In this document: positions 1 to 9,466 of the stretch, in pieces
Layout of the letters: every line of letters begins with the position of its first letter
Position numbering within the stretch: the stretch's first letter is position 1
Assembly (NCBI GenBank): GCA_945874745.1
Contig: CAMCIN010000008.1
Location: 1-34,288 of the forward strand
Direction: 5' to 3'
DNA: 34,288 nucleotides
From: Akkermansia muciniphila
GTDB taxonomy: Bacteria > Verrucomicrobiota > Verrucomicrobiia > Chthoniobacterales > Chthoniobacteraceae
The notes under the pieces: model-generated
Database searches by the model: none
Seen by the model: only the letters and a program-made list of their open reading frames with translations
What the model was told of the DNA's origin: nothing
Translations under genes and position numbers: made by a program

Positions 1-313
1 CCGTAACGGGACGGCGGCTTGCGGCGACTTCCTCAATCAAGCCCTTCTTCCACCCGCAATCGGAGGCTTGATGCCAACTCATTATTGCAGACTAAAACCA
101 ACGGGAACCCGCCAAGGAGGCCGATTGGCGAAGAATTAGTCGCACAGGCTGACTCGCCACGCAAACTTTGTTTGAGCCAGTTTTCAAGCCTCCACACGCA
201 GCGCCAAAGACAGCCTGTCGGTCCGCAAGCAAGCCTGCCCGCCGGGCGGGAACCACCCCACCGGAGGGGCTCAATGTGAGTGAACATGGCCATGGGAGAA
301 AAAACGCCCTCGT
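1..313. other. Gene-free left end with GC hairpins
   Basis: No convincing coding region is seen: the open frames here overlap on both strands and show no family signature. The stretch lies downstream of the minus-strand DUF2892 gene. It holds short GC-rich inverted repeats, CCCGCC/GGGCGGG at 238-250 and CCCC/GGGG arms at 256-269 around a six-base centre, plus the palindrome CATGGCCATG near 285-294. These may act as a 3' end for the DUF2892 transcript or belong to the same style of short hairpins seen at 7724-7989. Neither role can be shown from sequence alone. Confidence 0.4.
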
Positions 314-517
314 TTACATGGGTGTCTTCAGACCGCAGGCGCGGGCTAAACACCACCCTCGGAAAGCTTCAAACAGCATAAAGAGCCCGCCCAGCGCCAG
401 AGCGGTCCCGGCAGCAAGGCTTTCCCTGCTGAGCCAGCCTGCGCCGAGAGCTGCCAAGCCACAGAGTCCGCGGGCGATGCGACCCGGCGTGCCGATATTT
501 GGTGCGAAGAGCTTCAT
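314..517 (-). CDS. DUF2892 (YgaP-like) small inner-membrane protein
   Basis: A 67-residue protein, probably integral to the inner membrane. Two hydrophobic segments are visible, about residues 13-28 and 36-55, and the C-terminal block RGWCLARACGLKT matches the Gly/Trp-Cys motif that ends DUF2892 proteins. The ATG at 517 is preferred over an in-frame GTG at 589 because the family match begins at MKLFAPNIGT and a plausible promoter lies between the two. No Shine-Dalgarno sequence is visible. It is transcribed divergently from the CarH-like regulator, and the shared intergenic region carries an inverted repeat, so light or B12 control is a reasonable inference. Biochemical function is unknown; DUF2892 domains occur in the PVC group alone or next to SRPBCC proteins, one of which is encoded at 1666-2202. 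Confidence 0.75.
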   Translation of the reverse strand: MKLFAPNIGTPGRIARGLCGLAALGAGWLSRESLAAGTALALGGLFMLFEAFRGWCLARACGLKTPM

Positions 518-548
518 GAGAGAGGAGAACTCGAAGTGAACAAAGTCT

Positions 549-576
549 GTTATAAAGCGGATAAAAGAAAGGACAA
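549..576 (-). promoter_or_regulatory. Candidate promoter of the DUF2892 gene
   Basis: Reading the minus strand, TTGTCC (576-571) and TATAAC (554-549) are separated by 16 bases and would start a transcript roughly 25 bases before the ATG at 517. The -35 box touches the left arm of the inverted repeat at 575-606, so a protein bound there would block it. This is inference from box similarity only. Confidence 0.35.
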
Positions 577-606
577 CTTTGACAAACACGCCGATCTGTC
601 AAAGTT
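575..606. promoter_or_regulatory. Inverted repeat, candidate CarH-type operator
   Basis: AACTTTGACA at 575-584 and its exact reverse complement TGTCAAAGTT at 597-606 flank a 12-base centre. It sits in the divergent region between the DUF2892 gene and the CarH-like gene and overlaps the predicted -35 box of the former. A related 9-base direct repeat TGAACAAAG occurs at 537-545 and again at 642-650 over the -35 of the regulator's own promoter. MerR-family B12 photoreceptors typically repress their own divergent promoters, so this is the natural operator candidate; binding itself is not shown. Confidence 0.55.
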
Positions 607-640
607 CCACCTCCCAAATGCTCTTTTTTTCGCATTAAAG

Positions 641-669
641 TTGAACAAAGCCTCGCTCACCCGTCTAAT
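641..669 (+). promoter_or_regulatory. Promoter of the CarH-like gene (predicts leaderless mRNA)
   Basis: TTGAAC (641-646), a 17-base spacer and TCTAAT (664-669) form a good sigma70-type promoter. Transcription would begin about 676-678, at or one to two bases before the GTG start codon at 678, so the mRNA would be essentially leaderless. No Shine-Dalgarno sequence could fit. Confidence 0.5.
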
Positions 670-677
670 TCGATCGC

Positions 678-1610
678 GTGTACACGTTCCCCATCCAGAC
701 TGTCGCAGAGCGCACCGGCTTGAGTGCCCATGCCATCCGAGCCTGGGAAAGGCGCTACGGCGCCATCGCCCCCGCCCGCTCCCCGGGGCGCCACCGGATG
801 TACTCCGAGGCGGACCTGCACCGCCTCAACCTGCTGGCCGAGGCCTGCAGAACAGGGCGCCAGATCAGTGCTTTGGCAAAGATGAGCAACGAACATTTGC
901 TGCTGCTGCTCGGGCGCGCCCCGAGCCCCACTGCGGTAGAGGGAGGGGCTTTTAGCCGGGAAGCCGGCGACGGAGCCTTCTGCACGCAAGTACTGGAAGC
1001 GGTGCGCCGCCTAGACACGTTGAGTTTAGACGATGTATTGCAGCGGGCACAGGTGTCGTTGGGAGACCAGGGATTGCTGCGCCGGGTGATCACACCGATG
1101 GCCCGTGAGTTCGGCATGCTGTGGAGGACGGGGCAGATCACGGCAGCGCAGGAACACTTTTTCTCGGCGATGGCCAAAGTGTTCATCTGGAACATGACCA
1201 GGCAGTACCGGCCCGATGCGCGTGCCCCGAAGATGGTGGTGGGGACGCCGGTCGGACAGCACCACGAAATCGGGGCACGGATCGTGTCTGCGGTGGCGGC
1301 AAACCACGGCTGGAACGTAACCTACGTGGGCGCCAGCCTGCCCGCCTTTGAATTGGCCGGGGCGGTGCAGGCGAGCGGAGCCTCAGCGCTGGTGCTGAGC
1401 ATTGTTTTTCCGCAGGACGATCCAACCCTACCCTTGGAACTCGAAAAGCTGGGCCAACTGCTTCCGCAAAACATCCAAGTGCTCGTGGGCGGCCAGGCAA
1501 GCGTGGCATACCTCCCCGCGCTTGAGTCGATGGGTGCCAGGGTCCTGGGCTCTCTGGATGATTTGGATTCAGAACTCGATTCCATGAGACGCCAGCCCAG
1601 AAGCCGTTAG
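678..1610 (+). CDS. carH: CarH/LitR-type B12-binding MerR regulator
   Basis: A 310-residue transcription regulator. Residues 1-72 are a MerR winged helix (TVAERTGLSAHAIRAWERRYG). Residues 100-178 are the helical bundle that caps the cobalamin, with the photoreceptor signature W149-x9-E159-H160. Residues 184-300 form the Rossmann cobalamin-binding domain, with H196-x-x-G199 offering the lower axial ligand. In characterised CarH proteins adenosylcobalamin drives DNA-binding tetramers in the dark and light breaks the Co-C bond to release repression; all key residues for that cycle are visible here. The GTG start is required because the HTH begins within the first residues. The next gene is an SRPBCC protein and the divergent one a DUF2892 membrane protein; carotenoid or photolyase genes, the usual targets elsewhere, are not in the window. 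Confidence 0.85.
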   Translation: MYTFPIQTVAERTGLSAHAIRAWERRYGAIAPARSPGRHRMYSEADLHRLNLLAEACRTGRQISALAKMSNEHLLLLLGRAPSPTAVEGGAFSREAGDGAFCTQVLEAVRRLDTLSLDDVLQRAQVSLGDQGLLRRVITPMAREFGMLWRTGQITAAQEHFFSAMAKVFIWNMTRQYRPDARAPKMVVGTPVGQHHEIGARIVSAVAANHGWNVTYVGASLPAFELAGAVQASGASALVLSIVFPQDDPTLPLELEKLGQLLPQNIQVLVGGQASVAYLPALESMGARVLGSLDDLDSELDSMRRQPRSR

Positions 1611-1665
1611 CAGCCGTCTCACGAACTGCCGGCTGTCGGGCGTCCCATTCTTCCAACCAAAGCCC

Positions 1666-2202
1666 ATGCTTTTCTCGCCACGCCTCCGCCAACTCCACCG
1701 TGAAATGTGGGTCCCGCTGCCGTTGGACACAGTGTTCGGTTTTTTCTCCAATCCAGCGAATCTGGAACTAGTAACGCCACCCTGGGTCGGCTTCCGGATT
1801 TTGAGCAAGCTGCCCGTCGAAATGAAAACGGGGGCGCTCCTGGATTACGCGATCCGGGTGCACGGCATACCGCTGAAGTGGCGCTCGGAAATCACCGCGT
1901 GGGAGCCGCCCTTTCGCTTTGCGGATTTGCAGCTCAAGGGGCCCTACGCAGTGTGGCACCACGAGCACCGGTTTGAGGCCCGACACGGCGGCACTCTGGT
2001 GACCGACGACGTGCAATACGCCATTCCCTTCAGTTGGATGCCCGGCTCTCAGTTGATAGAAAAATTTCTGGTAACGCCCGATATTGAAAAGATCTTCGCC
2101 CACCGGCGGGGCGCCTTGCTGCGACACTTCGGCCTGCCGGACGCCCCCGCAGAGCAACACGGGACGGATCTTTTCCCAGGTGAAGAGGGGCGCAAGTCAT
2201 GA
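1666..2202 (+). CDS. SRPBCC-family ligand-binding protein
   Basis: A 178-residue soluble protein of the SRPBCC (START-like) fold. Family landmarks are the early FFSNPANLELVTPPW segment, the GIPLKWRSEI strand, and GPYAVWHHEHRF followed by GGTLVTDDVQY; together these match the subgroup also found as the N-terminal part of YfcH-like proteins. The domain makes a deep hydrophobic pocket, but the ligand is unknown. It starts 55 bases after the CarH-like gene on the same strand with no terminator seen between them, so co-transcription is likely. SRPBCC genes are recurrent neighbours of LitR/CarH regulators in other bacteria, which supports a light-responsive unit. No Shine-Dalgarno sequence precedes the ATG. 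Confidence 0.8.
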   Translation: MLFSPRLRQLHREMWVPLPLDTVFGFFSNPANLELVTPPWVGFRILSKLPVEMKTGALLDYAIRVHGIPLKWRSEITAWEPPFRFADLQLKGPYAVWHHEHRFEARHGGTLVTDDVQYAIPFSWMPGSQLIEKFLVTPDIEKIFAHRRGALLRHFGLPDAPAEQHGTDLFPGEEGRKS

Positions 2203-2495
2203 ACGGGGAGCCTTCCTCCTTGGCGCTCCGGAGCGCCGCTGCAGGGGCGCTCACCCGGCCCACCGCCGGAGTGGCGCCCGCCCTCGGGGTCGGATCCGAA
2301 CACCCGGCAGCCCCCAAAAACAGGGCTCGCCCAAAGGCGGGTGGCCCCCCAATGTCTTTCCCGCGCTCCGCCTGACGGCCCCCTCCCCTCCCCGTGCTGC
2401 GGCGCCCACAGCTCCGAGGCACCGGCATTTTTTCGCTGCCCCGCCCCCCTTCTTCCCTCTCAAGTAAACCAAAGACCTGAACCTAACAGCAACCC
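2203..2495. other. GC-rich intergenic region with hairpins
   Basis: No gene is seen. The perfect 16-base palindrome GGCGCTCCGGAGCGCC lies at 2222-2237, shortly after the SRPBCC stop, and CGCC/GGCG arms around CAAA lie at 2328-2339. A similar CGCC-CGAA-GGCG hairpin occurs at 12295-12306. The first palindrome could help end the SRPBCC transcript, though no T-tract follows. No clear promoter for the downstream peptidase gene is visible. Confidence 0.4.
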
Positions 2496-3689
2496 ATGCA
2501 CGACGTGAACCACTCCCATCCTCCGGTTGGCAAACTCACCAACGCCTACAGCGAGCGCACTTTTCCGCCCTTCAGTTTGAGCCGGCTCTTGAAAACAGTA
2601 TTTGCGCCGAAGGGCGGCGAGAGGGTGTGCATCCTGATCGACCTCCCGGACACGGCGCAGATGAAGGACTTTGGGTTCCTTGCCGAGCCGAAGTTCACCA
2701 TTCAACGGCACGCTTATGAAGTCTTCTACCAAGGCCTGCGCGCCGGAGTCCTCCAGGAACTCGGCATGCAGGGCGCGGACATGTTTGCCTACCAAATGAC
2801 CGGCGGCAGTAATTTGGATCTGCCCGAGACCGGCGTAGACGCCTCCGGCGCGACCCTCTCTTTGAGGGATGCGGTCTACACCAAGTACGACCTGATCCTG
2901 TGCGTTTCGACCTACTCCGCCACGGCGCCACTCACGGCCTTTGCCAAACAGTACGGGTTCCGCGGGGCGACGCTCCACGGCCTGAACCCGATCATTCTGA
3001 GCACCGGTCTTTCGGTCGACTACAACGAGGTGAGCGTGTTAGCGGAGCGGTTCCGACTTGGGCTCACATGCGCGGACCGGGTGGAAATCGACTTTGCAGT
3101 GGCGGGCGAAACCGCCTCGCTGCGCCTGGAACTGGGCAATCAGGAGGCGCAGAAAAGCCACGGGCTTTGCCAGGGCGAGCCCGACGTCGCCAACCTGCCG
3201 GCCGGAGAGGTTTATTTTGTACCGGAGACGGCGGAGGGCCAGTTTCCAATGCAGTACATTGACGGAACCCTGGGAATGATGACGGTCAAGGCGGGTAGGA
3301 TCGTGGAGGCGCGCTTGCTCTCAGGCGATGCGGCGGTCATCGCCGCCCACAACGCCAAGCTTGTTTCGGACCCGGTCACCGGAGAGCTCGGGGAACTGGG
3401 TTTTGGCACGCAGGAACTGCCCCCCAGCGGCCGAGACATTCAGGACGAAAAGATTCTTGGCACGCTACACGTGGCCACAGGCCGGAGCGACCATCTCGGG
3501 GGCACCCTCACCCCGGATCGTTTCGCCAGCCGCCTGAACGCCACGCACGACGACATCCTGTTCAGCCCGACCAAGACCCCCTCGATCCGGGTCACTCAAG
3601 CGCGTGCCTACCGGGACGGGCAGGTGCACTCCATCATCGAAGACTACGTGCCCAGCGCCTACGTGCGGGGATTGCTGGAAGGCCGCTAA
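2496..3689 (+). CDS. M29-like aminopeptidase (COG2309 relative)
   Basis: A 397-residue protein resembling thermophilic aminopeptidases of family M29 (AmpS/AmpT). Candidate metal ligands line up with the family: E238 in AGEVYFVPE, E300 in GELGFGT, H325 in LGTLHVATG, and H351-D352-D353 in NATHDDILF. These enzymes bind two metal ions and release N-terminal residues from peptides; no signal peptide is seen, so it is probably cytoplasmic. The N-terminal 200 residues are more divergent, and the true substrate may differ. It is followed 27 bases later by a histidine kinase gene, probably in the same operon. The start lacks a Shine-Dalgarno sequence. Confidence 0.72.
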   Translation: MHDVNHSHPPVGKLTNAYSERTFPPFSLSRLLKTVFAPKGGERVCILIDLPDTAQMKDFGFLAEPKFTIQRHAYEVFYQGLRAGVLQELGMQGADMFAYQMTGGSNLDLPETGVDASGATLSLRDAVYTKYDLILCVSTYSATAPLTAFAKQYGFRGATLHGLNPIILSTGLSVDYNEVSVLAERFRLGLTCADRVEIDFAVAGETASLRLELGNQEAQKSHGLCQGEPDVANLPAGEVYFVPETAEGQFPMQYIDGTLGMMTVKAGRIVEARLLSGDAAVIAAHNAKLVSDPVTGELGELGFGTQELPPSGRDIQDEKILGTLHVATGRSDHLGGTLTPDRFASRLNATHDDILFSPTKTPSIRVTQARAYRDGQVHSIIEDYVPSAYVRGLLEGR

Positions 3690-3716
3690 CAGCCAGCCAG
3701 GAGAGGCGGGACGCCC

Positions 3717-4901
3717 ATGAACTCCGGATTCCTGGACAAGCTCATCGAGCGCATCGGCAAGGTGCGCTCGGTGGATCTGGAGGCGTACCTGCTCCGGTTG
3801 GCCGACGAAAAGGGCTTTCTCGAGACGATCTTCAACGCCATCCACGAGGGCGTGCTGGTCACGGGCCTCAGCGGCGAGGTCAACTACCTCAACCGCGGCG
3901 CCTGTGACATGTTCGGGCTCCAGCGCGAACAGTGCATGGGACGGCCCATCGGCGAGTGCCTGCGCGGGATCGCCTGGGCGGACCTGCTGGGCGTGGGCAA
4001 GGTGGTCTCGCGCGACGTTGAGATTTTTTATCCCCAGCACCGGTTTGTAAACTTCTACATCGAGCCGATCCGGCTCGAAAAACCCTCCGCCACCCGGCAA
4101 AAGGACGGCTACGAAAGCGAGCCTGTGGGGTATGCCGTGATTTTGCGCGACATCACCGAAACGCGCCGCTCCACCGAGGAGACCATCCACAGCGAACGGC
4201 TCTCCGCGCTGACGTTGCTGGCGGCGGGGGTGGCGCACGAAATCGGCAACCCGCTCAATTCCCTGCACATTCACATGCAGCTGCTGGAGCGGAAGCTGCG
4301 CCGCCTGCCCGAGGCCCTCCGCGGGGACCTCCAAAGTGCAGTGGAAGTTGCAAAGGGCGAGATCCAGCGCCTCGACTCGATCGTGCAGCAGTTTCTGGGT
4401 GCCATCCGCCCGACCCAACTGGAGTTGCGCCTCGAGAATTTGAACACCCTTTTGAGGGAGTCGGTGGACTTCCTGCACCCGGAGATCCTCGACCGGGACA
4501 TCCGTGTGGACGCTCTGTTGCGCACGGACCTTCCCCTAGCAGAGGTGGACCGGACCCAGATCAAGCAGGCCTTTTTCAACGTGATCAAAAACGCGCTCCA
4601 AGCGATGCTCCCGGGCGGGGTGCTCCAGATTGAGACGGCGCTGGAGGGGCCGTTCCTGCGGATCACGTTCCGGGACACCGGCGGCGGGATTCCCGCGGCG
4701 AACATGAGCCACGTGTTTGAGCCGTACTTTACGACAAAGAAGAACGGCTCCGGTCTGGGACTTTTGATCGTGCGCAGGATCGTGCGCGAGCATGGCGGCG
4801 AGATTGACCTGGTCTCGCACGAGGGCGAGGGCCTGGAGTGTATCATCCGCCTGCCTCAACGCGACCAGCGCGCCCGCCTGCTGCCACCGGCCGAGGACTA
4901 G
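3717..4901 (+). CDS. Soluble PAS-domain sensor histidine kinase
   Basis: A 394-residue NtrB-like kinase with no transmembrane segment. A PAS domain covers about residues 33-150, ending in the typical ILRDITETRR linker. The dimerisation/phosphoacceptor helix carries H174 in GVAHEIGNPLNS. The ATPase domain shows the N box with N292 (NVIKNALQAM), the G1 box DTGGGI (320-325), the F box FEPYFTTK (334-341) and the G2 box GSGLGL (344-349), so it should be active. A coiled-coil-like N terminus precedes the PAS domain. No response regulator gene lies nearby, so its partner must be encoded elsewhere. An AGGAG sequence lies about 16 bases before the ATG, rather far for use. Confidence 0.9.
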   Translation: MNSGFLDKLIERIGKVRSVDLEAYLLRLADEKGFLETIFNAIHEGVLVTGLSGEVNYLNRGACDMFGLQREQCMGRPIGECLRGIAWADLLGVGKVVSRDVEIFYPQHRFVNFYIEPIRLEKPSATRQKDGYESEPVGYAVILRDITETRRSTEETIHSERLSALTLLAAGVAHEIGNPLNSLHIHMQLLERKLRRLPEALRGDLQSAVEVAKGEIQRLDSIVQQFLGAIRPTQLELRLENLNTLLRESVDFLHPEILDRDIRVDALLRTDLPLAEVDRTQIKQAFFNVIKNALQAMLPGGVLQIETALEGPFLRITFRDTGGGIPAANMSHVFEPYFTTKKNGSGLGLLIVRRIVREHGGEIDLVSHEGEGLECIIRLPQRDQRARLLPPAED

Positions 4902-4952
4902 GCCGCGCTTCCGCTCGAGTCACCCAGAAGCGATTTCTCCAGATACACCTCC

Positions 4953-5075
4953 TCCGATTTCGCAGATTGCACTGCTGGAAGGAAAACAGCAGAAAATATC
5001 TGTGAGTCTCTGCGTCACCTGCGGATAACTCCTGACCGTTCCATAAGGCGGCAGAGAGCGTTACCCACCGTGAAC
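4953..5075 (-). repeat. Intergenic repeat, copy 1
   Basis: Read on the minus strand, this stretch shares blocks GGTGGGTA, TGGAACGG-x-CAG and AATCTGCGAAATC-like segments with 17992-18108 (plus) and 23285-23413 (minus). It lies between the kinase gene and acs and is visibly richer in A/T than its neighbours. No open frame of interest is present. It is the most diverged of the three copies. Confidence 0.45.
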
Positions 5076-5162
5076 GCGCCCTAATGCCCCGACGCTGCGT
5101 CAGTGCTCTTGCGCTGGGGGCCTGAAGCACGCTTTTATGTCGGTTTTCCCGCACCACCTCCC

Positions 5163-7124
<1,962 letters not shown>

Positions 7125-7200
7125 GGCCTTTCCCCGTTTGCGGGAGAAACCTGGTGCACAAAGCGGGCGGGATCCGTTTCCAGGGGAAACACCCGACACT

Positions 7201-7629
7201 ATGGTAAAAGATCCAAATTCGCCAGCGCCCCACACCGAGGCCCTCCAAACGGAGGCCGCTCATCCGCGGACGGCAGTCCTCTGGATGGGGGTCATCGTGT
7301 TGGGGGTGGGCCTGGCGGCTTTCGTAGCGGACCGGGACAGCCGTAACCGCCCCCTGATTGAGCAGGCCGTGGAACGCACGGCGGTGGGGGACCGCGCCTT
7401 TTTCCCGCTGGAGGGAGGCCCGGCGCTGCTTTTCGAAGGAAGGCCCCTTGTCCTGGCGAACGCTCCCGAAGCCAAACCGGAGTCGGGCATGTTGTTTGCG
7501 GGCACCGCGGACGGACTCCCCTACAAGCTCTACATCCCCGCAGAGCGCGTGGGCGCCAACGGAACGGCCGGCGGCTCCACCTGGTGGGTCAAAACCGGGC
7601 CGGGCCTTTTTTTGAAGCTGAGCCGGTAG
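7201..7629 (+). CDS. Small single-span membrane protein, unknown function
   Basis: A 142-residue protein that I do not recognise. A hydrophilic N terminus of about 23 residues is followed by one transmembrane segment (about 25-43, VLWMGVIVLGVGLAAFV) and a roughly 95-residue domain probably outside the cytoplasm. The ATG at 7201 is chosen because it leaves a sensible N-in topology and follows a weak GGGGA sequence; the frame is open further upstream into acs. It starts 76 bases after acs on the same strand and may be co-transcribed. Third-position GC bias is consistent with a real gene. Confidence 0.55.
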   Translation: MVKDPNSPAPHTEALQTEAAHPRTAVLWMGVIVLGVGLAAFVADRDSRNRPLIEQAVERTAVGDRAFFPLEGGPALLFEGRPLVLANAPEAKPESGMLFAGTADGLPYKLYIPAERVGANGTAGGSTWWVKTGPGLFLKLSR

Positions 7630-8126
7630 CGACGGCACCCGCTTGCGGGCGCATCGCCCACTAGGGCGTGGCATGGGTTTGGTCACAGCTCGGGAATCCA
7701 GCCCCACCCGGACGATTTGGGACGCCCCTCCGGGGCTATTCTCTTGTGGGTGACGGGTGACCCACGGCGAGGCCGTGGGCTGGCGAGTAAAGTGCACCTT
7801 CGGTGCGTAGGAGGGCATCCACAGCGAAAACGCACTTCCCCTCACGCATCCACCCTCACGCATCCGCCCCAATGGGGCATCCCAATGACAGCCCATGGCA
7901 ACGCCGTGGGATACCACCACCCAACACGCTCCCGCCCCAACGGGGCACCCCATTCGCACCCCATTCGCACCCCACGGCAACGCCATCGGAAACCCGCTTC
8001 CCCACAAGGACGCGCACCTCCCGAATCCGCCTGCGCGTCATTTGCGTTTGAGTCAACAGCCTAAGCATTTCCGTCCGCTGGAGGTTGTCCTTAGGCAAGC
8101 ATCCCGCATCCCATGCCCCCCACCCT
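7630..8126. other. Gene-free region dominated by short hairpins
   Basis: No gene is supported in this 497-base stretch. Its main content is the hairpin cluster at 7724-7989. The last 137 bases before the DUF1552 gene hold no clear promoter. Confidence 0.6.
7724..7989. repeat. Cluster of triloop GC hairpins (REP-like)
   Basis: Seven short inverted repeats, each with a three-base centre. Type A, GCCCC-nnn-GGGGC: 7724-7736, 7866-7878, 7934-7946. Type B, CCCACGGC-nnn-GCCGTGGG: 7761-7779 (perfect), 7892-7910 (one mismatch), 7971-7989 (diverged). Type C, GCACC-TTC-GGTGC: 7794-7806. Type B always follows type A, with start-to-start distances of 37, 26 and 37 bases. An 11-base tandem repeat CACCCCATTCG lies at 7946-7967. 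The pattern resembles REP/BIME elements; no REP-associated transposase gene is in the window. Confidence 0.7.
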
Positions 8127-9401
8127 ATGAACTCCACCCGCCGCCGGTTTTTGGGGCATGCAGGCACCCTCATCGCCCTGCCCTTTTTTGAATCGCTCAC
8201 CCCCCGGGCCGCCTGCAACGCCCCCGCGCAGCCCCAAGCTCCGGACGGGACCGCCCGCAATCTGGTGTGTGTGGGCGCGTACCTCGGCTTTCACACCCCG
8301 GCGCTCTATCCCTCAGCCACCGGCGCCGGATACACCGCCACCCCCTCCCTCGAACCTCTCGACGAACTGCGTTCCGACTTCACTCTTTTTTCCGGGCTCG
8401 ACCACCGCGCAGGCGGCGGCCACGGAAACTGGCCGAACTTTTTGTGCGGGAAAAAAATCGGGGACGTCTCCCTCGACCAGCGCGTGGCCTCGCGCCTGGC
8501 GAATCCCGCCCGCTTCTCCTCCCTCGCCCTCAGTGCGGGCTCGGGTGCGCCGAACATGAGTTTCCTCCGAGGCAGCGTCGCCATCCCGGCCATCGAGCGC
8601 CCAAGCGTACTCTACCGCAAACTCTTTGCTTCGGAGTCAGACCGGCAACGCACAGACTACCTGCTGCGCTCGGGGCGCAGTTCCCTGGATTTCGTGCTCG
8701 AGGACGCCAAGAGCCTCGGCAGCGCACTTAACGCCCCCGACCGTGCCAAGCTCGAGGAATACTTCACCTCCATCCGCGAGGTGGAAGCCCGCGTCGGGCG
8801 GCAGATCGCGCGGAGTCAAGACCCGGTTCCCTCGGTCACCTACAGGCTGCCCGCGGCGGATCCGGTCGCGCCCAATCTCATGATTGAATGTGAGTCGGTC
8901 ATGTTCGACCTGATGGCGCTTGCCCTCCAGTCCAATTCGGCGCGCGTCCTTTCGCTGGTACTGCCGGGGGGCGGCCAAGTCTTCACGCTCGAGGGCAAGA
9001 TGCTCAAAAATGGCTACCACGCCCTTTCGCATCACGGCAACGATCCGGAGAAAATCGCCGAACTCGTTCAGATCGACCGGGAAAACATGCGCTGCCTAGC
9101 CAGCTTTCTCAAAAAACTCAAGTCCTTCCCCGACCGGGACGGCAAGACCCTCCTGGACAACACCCTGGTGCTTTTCGGGACCGGCATGGGCGACGCAAGC
9201 CGCCACTCCAACGACGATTTGCCCACCCTCCTCGCCGGCGGCGGCTTCAAGCACGGCCGCCACCTGGCCTTCAGCCGCAACGCGCCGGAACAGGACCAAC
9301 GCCTGCTCGGCGACCTCTTCATTTCCATGGAACGCCGCCTGGGACTGGAGAGCAGCTCCTTTTCCAACGCCTCCAAAGGTCTGGACGACACCCTGCTCTA
9401 G
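8127..9401 (+). CDS. TAT-exported DUF1552 protein
   Basis: A 424-residue protein of the DUF1552 family, found mainly in Planctomycetes and Verrucomicrobia. The N terminus has a twin-arginine signal (STRRRFLGHAG) and hydrophobic stretch, so it should be exported folded. The C-terminal GTGMGDASRHSNDDLPTLLAGG segment resembles the DUF1501/alkaline-phosphatase-like fold, with DASRHSNDD a likely metal or active site. Function is unknown. The family is nearly always paired with a DUF1592-type cytochrome, here the next gene 65 bases downstream; the DUF1552 gene comes first. The ATG at 8127 is chosen because the TAT motif follows it directly; no Shine-Dalgarno sequence is present. Confidence 0.88.
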   Translation: MNSTRRRFLGHAGTLIALPFFESLTPRAACNAPAQPQAPDGTARNLVCVGAYLGFHTPALYPSATGAGYTATPSLEPLDELRSDFTLFSGLDHRAGGGHGNWPNFLCGKKIGDVSLDQRVASRLANPARFSSLALSAGSGAPNMSFLRGSVAIPAIERPSVLYRKLFASESDRQRTDYLLRSGRSSLDFVLEDAKSLGSALNAPDRAKLEEYFTSIREVEARVGRQIARSQDPVPSVTYRLPAADPVAPNLMIECESVMFDLMALALQSNSARVLSLVLPGGGQVFTLEGKMLKNGYHALSHHGNDPEKIAELVQIDRENMRCLASFLKKLKSFPDRDGKTLLDNTLVLFGTGMGDASRHSNDDLPTLLAGGGFKHGRHLAFSRNAPEQDQRLLGDLFISMERRLGLESSSFSNASKGLDDTLL

Positions 9402-9466
9402 CAGGTTTTCAGGGCCCCTCCGCTCCGCCTCCACGAGGCCGGACCACCCGCACAGCTCCCGCAATC

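Noticed and set aside
677-686. Palindrome CGTGTACACG overlapping the GTG start of the CarH-like gene as an operator
   Set aside because: Its central TGTACA is tempting, but it lies in the first codons and is short enough for chance in this GC-rich context; the 575-606 repeat is better placed and longer.
7724-7989. CRISPR-like array
   Set aside because: The units are short palindromes of several types with uneven spacing, lacking uniform repeats and spacers, and no cas genes are present.
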